NCBI GenBank assembly: GCA_023384675.1
Contig: JAHDVK010000006.1
Span: 1 to 64,000 of the forward strand
DNA from: Bryobacteraceae bacterium
GTDB taxonomy: Bacteria; Acidobacteriota; Terriglobia; Bryobacterales; Bryobacteraceae
Direction of reading: 5' to 3'
Length of the DNA: 64,000 nucleotides
Made by a program: the position numbers and the translations under genes. Under the pieces are notes generated by a model. The model was not told the origin of the DNA and did no database searches. It saw only the letters and a program-made list of their open reading frames with translations. Of this stretch, positions 1-8,153 are shown in pieces (the stretch's first letter is position 1; the number at the start of each line of letters is the position of its first letter).

Positions 1-672
1 GGGGTTCCAGGGGACTTTGGGGCCGGGTCCGAGCCAGCGGTCCCAATCGAGGCCGTCGGGTTTGCGGTCCATGCCGGCGGGCGCTTGCTGGATGTAACCC
101 TGATTCGACGTGTACCAGGTGCGGACCAGGCCCGTCTTGCCGATGATGCCGGTCTCGATATACCGCCGCCGCGGCTCCACGAACTGGGGCAGGCCGCGGC
201 CCTGCATGCCGACCTGGACAATTCTCTTCCCCGCGCGCGCCGCGCGGATGATCGCCAGCCCTTCCTCGGGTTTGTGGACCATGGGTTTTTCGACATACAC
301 GTCCTTGCCCGCGCGCAGGGCATCCACGGTGATGGGTCCATGCCAGTGGTCCGGCGTGGCGACGATCACGGCGTCGAGGTCGGTACGTTCCACCAGCGCG
401 CGGTGGTCGCCGTAGCCTTCGGCGCGCCCGCCGGCCACCTCCACCGCCTGCGCGCGGCGCACGTCATACACATCGCAGACGGCGGGAAACTCGACTCCGC
501 CGATCTTCTGCAACTGTTTCATCAGATACTGGCCGCGCGGACCCGTGCCGACCACGCCGATGCGGATGCGGTCCTGCGCCCCGGCCACGCGGACAGCGGA
601 AGCCGCCGTGGCGGTGCCGAGAAAGACTCTGCGCGTCGCCGCTCGTTTCGCGATAGGATACGTTTCAGACAT
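1..672 (-). CDS. Gfo/Idh/MocA family oxidoreductase, Tat-type signal (partial)
   Basis: Reads leftward from an ATG at 672 and runs off the window start, so only about 224 N-terminal residues are visible. A twin-arginine-like stretch (TRRVFLG) precedes the Rossmann start IRIGVVGTGPRG. Family hallmarks follow: a PDHWHGP segment and the EKP motif (VYVEKP) that supplies the conserved lysine. Such enzymes oxidise or reduce sugars and inositols with NAD(P); Tat-exported copies are common in Acidobacteria and Planctomycetes. The substrate cannot be told. It is divergent from icd across about 110 bp. The family call is secure; export is inferred from the RR motif. Confidence 0.88.
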   Translation of the reverse strand, partial: MSETYPIAKRAATRRVFLGTATAASAVRVAGAQDRIRIGVVGTGPRGQYLMKQLQKIGGVEFPAVCDVYDVRRAQAVEVAGGRAEGYGDHRALVERTDLDAVIVATPDHWHGPITVDALRAGKDVYVEKPMVHKPEEGLAIIRAARAGKRIVQVGMQGRGLPQFVEPRRRYIETGIIGKTGLVRTWYTSNQGYIQQAPAGMDRKPDGLDWDRWLGPGPKVPWNP

Positions 673-721
673 CTTTGTCTCCTGGCGCATGGCGCCGAAC
701 GCAGTCTATCGCAAAGAAAGC

Positions 722-751
722 TTGCCGGTCCTGCGGCTGGGAAGCTATCTT
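722..751 (+). promoter_or_regulatory. possible sigma70-type promoter for icd
   Basis: TTGCCG at 722-727 and TATCTT at 746-751, 18 bp apart, each match the -35/-10 consensus at 4 of 6 positions. They lie in the divergent gap upstream of icd. Weak evidence without transcript data. Confidence 0.3.
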
Positions 752-781
752 GAAGAATCCACCCACTGGGAATAAATCAAC

Positions 782-2230
782 ATGTCAAACACACCAATTA
801 CCGTGGCCAAGGGCGATGGCATCGGCCCCGAGATCATGGATGCCACCCTGCACATCCTCAAGGAAGCAGGAGCGCGGCTCGATATCGAAGAGATCGAGAT
901 CGGCGAGAAGGTCTATCTGGCGGGTAACTCCGCCGGCATCGCGCAGAGTTCGATTCAATCGCTGCTGCGGACCAAGGTCTTTCTGAAGGCGCCGATCACG
1001 ACACCACAAGGGGGCGGGTTTAAGAGCCTGAACGTCACCACGCGCAAGATGCTGGGCCTGTATGCCAACGTGCGGCCGTGCGTGGCGTATGACCCGTATG
1101 TGCGGACGAAGCACCCGGGGATGAACCTGGTGATCGTGCGCGAGAACGAAGAAGACCTCTACGCGGGCATCGAGCACCAGCAGACGCCCGACGTCACGCA
1201 GTGCCTGAAGCTGATCACGCGTTCGGGCTGCCAGCGCATTGTGAAGTACGCCTTCGAGTACGCGCGGCGGAACAACCGCAAGAAAGTGACGTGCTTCACC
1301 AAAGACAACATCATGAAGATCACCGACGGCCTGTTCCACAAGGTCTTCGATGAGATCGGGGCGTTGTACGAGGACATCGAGAAAGAGCACTGGATTGTGG
1401 ACATCGGCGCGGCGAAGATGGCCGATACGCCGGAAGCGTTTGACGTGATCGTGATGCCGAACCTCTACGGCGACATTCTGTCGGACGTGGCGGCGCAGAT
1501 CGCGGGTTCGGTGGGCCTGGCCGGGTCGGCGAACATCGGCGCGAAATACGCGATGTTCGAGGCGATTCACGGCTCGGCGCCGCGGCGCGCGAATCAGAAT
1601 CTGGCGAATCCGTCGGGCCTGCTGCTGGGCGCGGTGATGATGCTGGTCCACATCAACCAGCCCGATATCGCGGCGGCGGTTCACAATGCGTGGCTGAAGA
1701 CGCTTGAGGATGGGGTGCATACGTACGACATCTTCAAGGAGGGCATCAGCAAGGAGAAGGTGGGCACGAAGGAGTTCGCGCAGGCCGTGGCTTCGCGCGT
1801 GGGGCAGCTGCCGGAGAAGTTCAAGCCGGTCACCTACAACACCGCGCCGAGCCAGACCGTGGAGGACACCATTTACGCGGCTTCGACGGTAAAGAAGGAG
1901 ACGATCGGCGTGGATATGTTCGTTCAGTACCCGCCGGGGCTGACTGAAGAACTGGGCAAGAAGCTGGAAGCGCTGACGCCGGAGGGCCTGAAGCTGGTGA
2001 TGGTTTCGAACCGCGGCGTGAAGGTCTATCCCGGCGGCTTGAAGGACACCATCACCACCGACCACTGGCGCTGCCGCTTCCACAGCACGACGGACGGCGC
2101 GCCGATTACGCACCAGCAGATCATCGGCCTGCTATCGAGCGCCGAAGCCGCCGGCCTCGACTTCATCAAGACCGAGAACCTGTGCACCTTCGACGGCAAG
2201 CCCGGATTCTCGCTCGGACAGGGTCAGTAA
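782..2230 (+). CDS. icd: isocitrate dehydrogenase, long (Thermus/Rickettsia-like) type
   Basis: Oxidative decarboxylation of isocitrate to 2-oxoglutarate in the TCA cycle. The 482-residue protein has the isocitrate/isopropylmalate dehydrogenase fold. Visible motifs are the N-terminal GDGIGPEIM, the substrate-binding VRENEEDLYAG segment, the metal-site region NLYGDILSDVAAQIAG, and the nucleotide loop HGSAPRRA at residues 263-270. Length exceeds the E. coli enzyme because of a C-terminal extension of about 140 residues, as in the Thermus and alphaproteobacterial type. Arginines in the cofactor loop suggest NADP rather than NAD, but this is inference. It is followed by purE after 6 bp. Confidence 0.93.
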   Translation: MSNTPITVAKGDGIGPEIMDATLHILKEAGARLDIEEIEIGEKVYLAGNSAGIAQSSIQSLLRTKVFLKAPITTPQGGGFKSLNVTTRKMLGLYANVRPCVAYDPYVRTKHPGMNLVIVRENEEDLYAGIEHQQTPDVTQCLKLITRSGCQRIVKYAFEYARRNNRKKVTCFTKDNIMKITDGLFHKVFDEIGALYEDIEKEHWIVDIGAAKMADTPEAFDVIVMPNLYGDILSDVAAQIAGSVGLAGSANIGAKYAMFEAIHGSAPRRANQNLANPSGLLLGAVMMLVHINQPDIAAAVHNAWLKTLEDGVHTYDIFKEGISKEKVGTKEFAQAVASRVGQLPEKFKPVTYNTAPSQTVEDTIYAASTVKKETIGVDMFVQYPPGLTEELGKKLEALTPEGLKLVMVSNRGVKVYPGGLKDTITTDHWRCRFHSTTDGAPITHQQIIGLLSSAEAAGLDFIKTENLCTFDGKPGFSLGQGQ

Positions 2231-2236
2231 AACCAT

Positions 2237-2725
2237 ATGAACAAAGCACCCCTGGTGGGCGTGATCATGGGGAGCCAGAGTGACTGGGAGACGATGCAGC
2301 ACGCCTGCGCGATGCTGGAGGAATTCGGCGTCGCGTATGAAAAACGCATCGTCTCGGCCCACCGCACGCCCGATCTGATGGCTGAATACGCCAAAAGCGC
2401 GCGCGGGCGGGGGTTGGAAGTGATCATCGCGGGGGCGGGCGGCGCGGCGCACCTGCCGGGGATGACCGCCTCGCACACCACCCTGCCGGTGCTCGGTGTG
2501 CCGGTGGAAAGCAAAGCGTTGAAGGGCATGGATTCGCTGCTCTCCATCGCGCAGATGCCGGGCGGGATTCCCGTGGGGACGCTCGCCATCGGCAAAGCGG
2601 GGGCGACGAACGCCGCGCTGCTGGCGGTGTCGATTTTGTCCATCAAACGGCCCGAACTGGCGCAAAAACTCGAGGAATTCCGCGCCGCGCAAACCGCGCG
2701 GGTGTTGAAGGACCAGCTGCCGTGA
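2237..2725 (+). CDS. purE: N5-carboxyaminoimidazole ribonucleotide mutase PurE
   Basis: Cytosolic class I PurE of 162 residues. It converts N5-CAIR from PurK into CAIR in de novo purine synthesis. The signature MGSQSDW lies at residues 11-17, the catalytic region SAHRTPD has His42, and the loop [10 protein letters not shown] is at 66-75. Length is typical. The stop overlaps the GTG start of purK by 4 nt (GTGA), so the two are probably translationally coupled. Confidence 0.97.
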   Translation: MNKAPLVGVIMGSQSDWETMQHACAMLEEFGVAYEKRIVSAHRTPDLMAEYAKSARGRGLEVIIAGAGGAAHLPGMTASHTTLPVLGVPVESKALKGMDSLLSIAQMPGGIPVGTLAIGKAGATNAALLAVSILSIKRPELAQKLEEFRAAQTARVLKDQLP

Positions 2726-3864
2726 GCCGCATCATTGCGCCCGGCGCCGCCATCGGCGTGCTGGGCAGCGGGCAGTTGGGCCGCATGTTCGCCATCGCGG
2801 CCCGGCGGATGGGTTATCGCGTCCACACGTTTTCGCCGGACCACGACACGCCCACCGGGCAGGTGGCCGATGTCGAAATCCACGCTTCCTACGACGATCT
2901 GGACGAAGTGCGGGCGTTCGCCTCGAAGGTGCGCGTGGTGACGTTCGAGTTCGAAAACGTGCCCGCGGCGACGGCGGAAGCGGCGGCTTCGCAGTGTGAG
3001 GTCCGTCCGCGCGGCGAAGTGCTCCACATCACGCAAAACCGGCTCCGGGAGAAGCGTTTTTTGCGCAAAAATGGCTTCCCGTGCACCGTTTTTGACGAAA
3101 TTTCGACGTTGGAAGAGCTTGTTTCGGCCACCGGAGACGGTAAACTGCCCGCCATCCTGAAGACCGCCGGCTTCGGCTACGACGGCAAGGGCCAGCGCCT
3201 GATTCGCACCCCCGGGGAGGCCGAAGCGGCCTGGCGCGAACTCGGGGGCCAGCCCTGTGTTCTTGAGCAACTCGTTGATTTTGAAAGGGAAGTGAGCGTT
3301 GTCGCCGCCCGCGGCGCCGGCGGCGCCTTCGCCCATTACGGCGTCGTGGACAACGCCCACCGCAACCACATCCTCGACGTCACCGTCGCCCCGGCCTCCG
3401 TCAGCGAAAAACTGGCGCGCGAGGCCGTCGAAATCGCCCGCGCGATCCTGGAAGCGCTGGACGTGGTGGGTGTGCTGTGCGTCGAGTTTTTCGTGACGCG
3501 CGACGGGCGGCTGCTGGTGAACGAACTCGCGCCGCGGCCCCATAATTCGGGGCATTTTACGTTCGATGCGTGCGTCACGTCGCAGTTCGAGCAGCAGTTG
3601 CGCGCGGTGTGCGGGCTGGCGCTGGGGTCCACCGAATTATTGCGGCCCGCGGCGATGGCGAACCTGCTGGGCGACCTGTGGTCGAACGGCGAGCCGGATT
3701 GGGCGGCAGCGTGCGCGTTTCCCGACGTCAAATTGCATCTGTATGGCAAGCTGGAGGCCCGAAACGGCCGCAAAATGGGGCATTTGACGGCGCTGGCGGC
3801 GACGGCGCAGGAAGCGGAAACGATGGCGCGCGCGGCGCGCGAAAGCCTGGGGCCGAAGCCGTGA
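2722..3864 (+). CDS. purK: N5-carboxyaminoimidazole ribonucleotide synthase PurK
   Basis: ATP-grasp ligase that makes N5-CAIR from AIR, bicarbonate and ATP; substrate donor for PurE. The GTG start at 2722 shares four bases with the purE stop. The 380-residue protein starts with the PurK nucleotide-fold motif [13 protein letters not shown], carries ATP-grasp segments ([30 protein letters not shown]), and has the metal-ligand region [13 protein letters not shown]. Its stop overlaps the lhgO start, continuing the coupled run. Confidence 0.96.
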   Translation: MSRIIAPGAAIGVLGSGQLGRMFAIAARRMGYRVHTFSPDHDTPTGQVADVEIHASYDDLDEVRAFASKVRVVTFEFENVPAATAEAAASQCEVRPRGEVLHITQNRLREKRFLRKNGFPCTVFDEISTLEELVSATGDGKLPAILKTAGFGYDGKGQRLIRTPGEAEAAWRELGGQPCVLEQLVDFEREVSVVAARGAGGAFAHYGVVDNAHRNHILDVTVAPASVSEKLAREAVEIARAILEALDVVGVLCVEFFVTRDGRLLVNELAPRPHNSGHFTFDACVTSQFEQQLRAVCGLALGSTELLRPAAMANLLGDLWSNGEPDWAAACAFPDVKLHLYGKLEARNGRKMGHLTALAATAQEAETMARAARESLGPKP

Positions 3865-5054
3865 AACAGAGGCAGGTGGTGGTGGTGGGCGCCGGGGCGG
3901 TGGGCCTGGCGACCGCGTGGCGAGTGCAGCAGCGTTTTCCGGACGCGGTGGTCACGGTGGTCGAAAAAGAGGCCGCAGTGGCGAAGCACCAGACCGGGAA
4001 CAACTCGGGCGTGCTGCATTGCGGGCTGGCGTACCGGCCGGGGAGCGCGAAAGCCCGGCTTGCGGTGCGGGGCATCGCGCAGATGGTGGAGTTTTGCCGG
4101 GAGCATGGAATCCCGCACGATGTCTGCGGCAAACTGGTGGTGGCCGCGCGGGAGGAACAGGTTCCCCGGCTTGAAGCCTTGCGCGAGCGCGGCGCACAGA
4201 ACGGCCTGCAGGGGCTGGAACTGCTGGATCCGCCGCGCATGCGCGAACGCGAACCGCACGTGAGCGGGGTGCGCGCGCTGCTCGTGCCGGGCGAGGGGAT
4301 TGTCGACTACGAGAAAGTCTGCGGGACGCTGGCGCGGCTCATCGGCGAGAGTGGCGGGCGCGTGGTCTGCGGCGCCGCGGTGCGCGCGTTCCATCGCGAC
4401 GGCGCGGGCTGGCGCGTGGCCGCCGGAACCCACGAATTGCCGGCCGATGTTCTGATCACGTGCGGGGGCCTGCAGGCGGACCGGCTGGCGCGCCTGGCGG
4501 GCGAACGGCCGGAGGTGAGCATCGTCCCGTTCCGCGGCGACTATTACAAGCTGCGGGCGGGCCGCGAACATTTAGTGAACCATTTGATTTATCCGGTCGC
4601 CGACCCGCAATTTCCGTTTCTTGGCGTGCATTTCACGCGGATGATCCGGGGCGGGATCGAGTGCGGCCCGAACGCGGTGCTGGCGTTGAAGCGCGAAGGG
4701 TATGGCCGGACGGACTTCAACCTCCGCGACGCCGCCGCCGCGATGAGTTTTCCCGGTTTGTGGCGGTTTCTGGGCCGGCACACGCGAATGTGCGCGAGCG
4801 AACTGCGCCGGGCCTTCAGCCAGCGTCTGTTCTGCGAGGCCCTGCAAACGCTGGTGCCCGAAGTCCGCGAACAGGACATCGAACCGGCGGGCGCGGGCGT
4901 GCGGGCGCAGGCCATGCGGCCGGACGGCTATCTGGTGGAAGACTTCGACGTGATCCAGCGAGCGAATGCGATTCACGTGCTGAACGCGCCCAGTCCGGCG
5001 GCCACGGCGTGTCTCGCGATTGGCGAGGAGATCGCCTCGCGCCTGGATCAATGA
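3861..5054 (+). CDS. lhgO: L-2-hydroxyglutarate oxidase/dehydrogenase (FAD, DAO family)
   Basis: A 397-residue FAD-dependent oxidoreductase of the DAO superfamily. It is predicted to oxidise L-2-hydroxyglutarate to 2-oxoglutarate, a metabolite-repair step. The N-terminal FAD motif VVVVGAGAVGLATA is followed by the family segment NNSGVLHCGLAY (about residues 50-61) and PFRGDYYKL. I chose GTG 3861 because it gives the GTGA overlap with the purK stop and places the dinucleotide motif at the N-terminus; a longer in-frame reading has no support. LhgO is unusual company for purEK. Confidence 0.9.
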   Translation: MKQRQVVVVGAGAVGLATAWRVQQRFPDAVVTVVEKEAAVAKHQTGNNSGVLHCGLAYRPGSAKARLAVRGIAQMVEFCREHGIPHDVCGKLVVAAREEQVPRLEALRERGAQNGLQGLELLDPPRMREREPHVSGVRALLVPGEGIVDYEKVCGTLARLIGESGGRVVCGAAVRAFHRDGAGWRVAAGTHELPADVLITCGGLQADRLARLAGERPEVSIVPFRGDYYKLRAGREHLVNHLIYPVADPQFPFLGVHFTRMIRGGIECGPNAVLALKREGYGRTDFNLRDAAAAMSFPGLWRFLGRHTRMCASELRRAFSQRLFCEALQTLVPEVREQDIEPAGAGVRAQAMRPDGYLVEDFDVIQRANAIHVLNAPSPAATACLAIGEEIASRLDQ

Positions 5055-5072
5055 AACAATAGATACCCAGGC

Positions 5073-5906
5073 ATGAAGGTTCGCAGACAGATCGAGGAGC
5101 GCCAGCGCGAGTGGGCGGAGAAACGCGGCATCGCGCTGACTGGCGGCAACGAAGCGGCGCCGCTGGCCCGCGTTGTGAACCTCAACGACAATCTCTTCGC
5201 GCCGCTCGACGAAAAGACGCGGGACCAGTTTTTGCGCGGCGCGGGCGGGGAACTCGCCTTCCCGGACGGCGCCTCCGGCCATTTATACTCTCTGGCTTCG
5301 TCGCAGGCGCTGTGCCTGAATGTGCTGGCGCCGTGGCGGGAGCGTCCGGCGGAACTCTACGCGGCCTTGGGGCTGGAAGCCGAGGAGCGCTGCGTCTGGG
5401 AATTCGATGCGCGCTTGCGGTTCAGCCCAAAGCGGACCGAGGCCGCGCCCATCGACCTGCTGTTCAATCCCCGGAATCCATCGCCCGCGGGGACAGCGCT
5501 GGCGATCGAAGCCAAGTTCGCCGAACCCTATGACGGCAAGCTGCGCAAGCCCTTGGGCAACTACTACCGCACCCGCAAGGATCTGATCGCGGGCTGGACG
5601 CACGTGGCCCGGCTCATCCGCGACAATGCCGAACGCCGCTTCCGGTATTTCGATCTCTCGCAGAGTGTTCGGCAATTGATGGCGCTGCGCCACACGTTCG
5701 GCCGGACGCGCTTCGTGCTGGTGTATCTGTGGTACCAGGTTCCCGGGCGGGATGGAGAGGAGTTTGGCGCCGAGCTGGATGAATTCCGGCACGTGGCGCG
5801 GCAGGACGCCATCGCGTTTGTTCCATGCACGTGGCGGGAACTGGCGGCGCGGCTACCCGGCGCGGAGGACTGGCGAGCATACCTGAAGGAACGCTACGGT
5901 CTGTGA
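5073..5906 (+). CDS. putative PD-(D/E)XK nuclease-fold protein (PGN_0703-like)
   Basis: A 277-residue soluble protein without signal peptide. The centre reads APIDLLFNP (Asp128), then ALAIEAKFAEPY with Glu146-x-Lys148. This D...ExK order and spacing fit the PD-(D/E)XK endonuclease core. The upstream SSQALCLNVLAPW segment resembles the PGN_0703-type putative restriction endonuclease family from memory; I could not run a profile. It sits 18 bp after lhgO and overlaps the next gene by 4 nt. No methyltransferase is adjacent, so a restriction-modification role is not supported. It may act on nucleic acid in repair or be a non-catalytic relative. Confidence 0.6.
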   Translation: MKVRRQIEERQREWAEKRGIALTGGNEAAPLARVVNLNDNLFAPLDEKTRDQFLRGAGGELAFPDGASGHLYSLASSQALCLNVLAPWRERPAELYAALGLEAEERCVWEFDARLRFSPKRTEAAPIDLLFNPRNPSPAGTALAIEAKFAEPYDGKLRKPLGNYYRTRKDLIAGWTHVARLIRDNAERRFRYFDLSQSVRQLMALRHTFGRTRFVLVYLWYQVPGRDGEEFGAELDEFRHVARQDAIAFVPCTWRELAARLPGAEDWRAYLKERYGL

Positions 5907-6286
5907 GCAGCGGGTTGCGATTCCGGCGTCACGAAACGCGGCTGGCCGTGTGCAGGCTGCCGCTGAATGAGCCGCTGCCGGCCTGGGCGGTGGGCGGCGA
6001 ATTCCTGGCGCTGGTCCGCACGCCAACGGAAGCAACGGCGGTGTGCGAAGAGGCGCGCGTGCCGGCAAGCGCGCAGGCCGAGCGCGGCTGGGCGGCGCTG
6101 GAGTTGGCCGGGCCATTCGATTTCGCCCAGACGGGCATCCTCGCTTCGGTGCTCACGCCGTTGGCCGAAGCCGGGATCGGCATCTTCGCCATTTCGACCT
6201 TCGACACGGACTGGATTCTGGTGAAGCGCGAGCGACTGGACGAATCCGTGCGGGCGCTGACCGCCGCGGGCCATAATGAGATTTGA
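5903..6286 (+). CDS. ACT domain-containing protein
   Basis: A small 127-residue protein starting at GTG 5903, inside a 4-nt GTGA overlap with the preceding stop. The C-terminal half (FDFAQTGILASVLTPLAEAGIGIFAISTFDTDWILV) follows the ACT pattern in which a small molecule, often an amino acid, binds at a helix-strand turn. The N-terminal half resembles the first repeat of the small tandem-ACT (COG3603-type) family. No enzymatic domain is present, so it is probably a stand-alone sensor. The ligand is unknown. Its stop overlaps the sirtuin TTG start. Confidence 0.7.
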   Translation: MSSGLRFRRHETRLAVCRLPLNEPLPAWAVGGEFLALVRTPTEATAVCEEARVPASAQAERGWAALELAGPFDFAQTGILASVLTPLAEAGIGIFAISTFDTDWILVKRERLDESVRALTAAGHNEI

Positions 6287-7002
6287 CCCAACAGGCGAGA
6301 GCGTGGCTCACCGGCGCGCGAAGCGTGTGCGTGCTTACTGGGGCGGGCATCTCGGCTGAAAGCGGCGTCCCCACGTTCCGGGGCGCGGGCGGACTTTGGC
6401 GCGAATACCGCGCGGAGGATCTGGCCACGCCCGCGGCGTTTCGCCGGGATCCGAAACTGGTTTGGGAATGGTATGACTGGCGCCGCGGCTTGGTGCGCGC
6501 GGCGCGGCCGAACGCGGGCCACGAAGCGCTCGCGGAGTTTGAGCGGCGGCGCCCGGAAGGCTTTACGCTGGTCACGCAGAATGTGGACGGGTTGCACGAA
6601 CGCGCGGGGAGCCTGCGGGTTCACCGTCTGCATGGGAGCTTGTGGATTGTACGCTGCACGGGCTGTGGAAACGAGTCCTGGGATGAGCGCGTGCCTTTGC
6701 CGGGGTTGCCCCCGCGGTGTGACGCCTGCGGCGGGATGCTGCGGCCCGGCGTGGTGTGGTTTGGCGAGGTGCTTCCCGAGGATGCGCTGGACGCGGCGGT
6801 GGCCGCGGCCTCGGTGTGCGAGGTGATGGTAGTGGCCGGCACGAGCGCGGTGGTGTATCCCGCGGCGGCCCTGGTCCCACTGGCCAAGCGCGCCGGTGCG
6901 CGCGTGATTGAGGTGAATGTGGAGGAGACGCCGGCCAGCGGCCTCGCGGACGTATCGCTCCGGGGGGCTTCCGGCACGGTTTTGCCGCTGATTTTGCTAT
7001 GA
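6283..7002 (+). CDS. cobB: NAD-dependent protein deacylase, class III sirtuin
   Basis: Removes acyl groups from lysines using NAD. The 239-residue protein has the NAD loop GAGISAESGVPTFRG (residues 20-34), TQNVDGLHERAG (98-109), catalytic His117 in LHGS, and a four-Cys zinc ribbon starting C125-x2-C128. Tyr64 and Arg67 (YDWR) match the Y-x2-R pair that defines class III sirtuins, which accept succinyl and malonyl lysine. Start is TTG 6283, chosen for the TTGA overlap with the ACT stop. Its own stop overlaps larC. Confidence 0.93.
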   Translation: MTQQARAWLTGARSVCVLTGAGISAESGVPTFRGAGGLWREYRAEDLATPAAFRRDPKLVWEWYDWRRGLVRAARPNAGHEALAEFERRRPEGFTLVTQNVDGLHERAGSLRVHRLHGSLWIVRCTGCGNESWDERVPLPGLPPRCDACGGMLRPGVVWFGEVLPEDALDAAVAAASVCEVMVVAGTSAVVYPAAALVPLAKRAGARVIEVNVEETPASGLADVSLRGASGTVLPLILL

Positions 7003-8153
7003 AAATTGCCTATTTCGACGCCTTTTCCGGCATCGCCGGAGATATGACCGTGGGCGCGCTGATCGATGCCGGCGCCGGCGCCGATGCGCTCTTCGCCGGT
7101 CTGGATTCGCTCGGGACAGGGGCGCGCTTCAGCGCCGGGCGAGTGAAGAAGAAGGGCATCATGGGGACTCAGTTCACGGTCGAACATGAGGACCAGAAGA
7201 AGCACCGGCACCTGCCGCACATCGTGAAGATGATCGAGGCCGCCACGCTTCCTGAGACCGCGAAGCAGAACGCGATCCGCATCTTCAACGTGCTGGGCGA
7301 GGCCGAAGCGCAGGTCCACGGAGTGCCCATCGAGAAGGTGCATTTCCACGAGGTCGGCGCGGTGGATTCGATTTGCGACATCGTGGGCGCGGCTTACGCG
7401 CTTGAGTTGCTGGGCGTGGAGCAGGTGTATTGTTCCGCGATCAACACGGGCTCGGGCACGGTGGAGGCCGATCACGGCGTGATGCCCGTGCCGACTCCGG
7501 CGACGGCGATCATGCTGGCGGGGAAGCCCATCTATGCGCGCGGCCCCGAGGTGGAACTGACCACCCCGACGGGCGCGGCCATCGTGGCGGCGCTCGGCTT
7601 GGGGTTTGGACCGGCGCCGGCGATGCGGATCGAACGAACCGGGTTTGGGGCGGGTACGAAGGATTTTCAGGGCCAGGCCAACATGCTGCGCGTGCTGATC
7701 GGCGAACTGAGCGGCGCGAGCGAAGCCACGTCGATTCGCGTACTGGAAGCGAACGTGGACGACTCGACGCCCGAAGTGCTGGGCTACGCGATGGACCGTC
7801 TGCTGGCCGCGGGCGCGCTGGATGTGACCCTGCAACCCGTGTACATGAAGAAGCAGCGGCCCGGCACGCTGGTCCAGGTGCTGGCGCGGCCCGAGGATCA
7901 GGAGGCGCTCGCGGCGGTGCTGCTGCGCGAGACCTCGACGCTCGGCATCCGCATTAGCGAGGCCGAACGCCGCGTGGAAGCGCGCGAGCATGTCGAAGTG
8001 GAAACGCGCTACGGCAAGGTGCGGATGAAGGTGAGCGCGGGCGGCGCGGCGCCGGAATTCGAGGACTGCCGCCGGCTCGCCGAATCCACGGGCGAACCGC
8101 TGAAAGAGATTCTGGCCGCCGCGACGGCGGCCTACCGGAAAGGCAACGGATGA
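6999..8153 (+). CDS. larC: nickel-pincer cofactor biosynthesis protein LarC (DUF111 family)
   Basis: LarC is a CTP-dependent cyclometallase that inserts nickel into the pincer nucleotide used by lactate racemase and related enzymes. The 384-residue protein has the N-terminal signature YFDAFSGIAGDM, the histidine-rich metal-binding segment EDQKKHRHL, FHEVGAVDSICDIVGAA, and NTGSGTVEADHG. The ATG overlaps the sirtuin stop (ATGA). No larA, larB or larE is in the window, so the partner genes must lie elsewhere if the cofactor is made. A lactate permease occurs at 40393-42024, but not in this operon. Confidence 0.92.
   Translation: MKIAYFDAFSGIAGDMTVGALIDAGAGADALFAGLDSLGTGARFSAGRVKKKGIMGTQFTVEHEDQKKHRHLPHIVKMIEAATLPETAKQNAIRIFNVLGEAEAQVHGVPIEKVHFHEVGAVDSICDIVGAAYALELLGVEQVYCSAINTGSGTVEADHGVMPVPTPATAIMLAGKPIYARGPEVELTTPTGAAIVAALGLGFGPAPAMRIERTGFGAGTKDFQGQANMLRVLIGELSGASEATSIRVLEANVDDSTPEVLGYAMDRLLAAGALDVTLQPVYMKKQRPGTLVQVLARPEDQEALAAVLLRETSTLGIRISEAERRVEAREHVEVETRYGKVRMKVSAGGAAPEFEDCRRLAESTGEPLKEILAAATAAYRKGNG

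Noticed and set aside
785-2113. Long open frame antisense to icd
   Set aside because: It is a codon-bias shadow: the translated product is Arg/His-rich without domains, and icd on the other strand is unmistakable.
5073-5906. Restriction-modification system
   Set aside because: No methyltransferase or specificity gene is adjacent; the genes around it are metabolic and coupled by overlaps.
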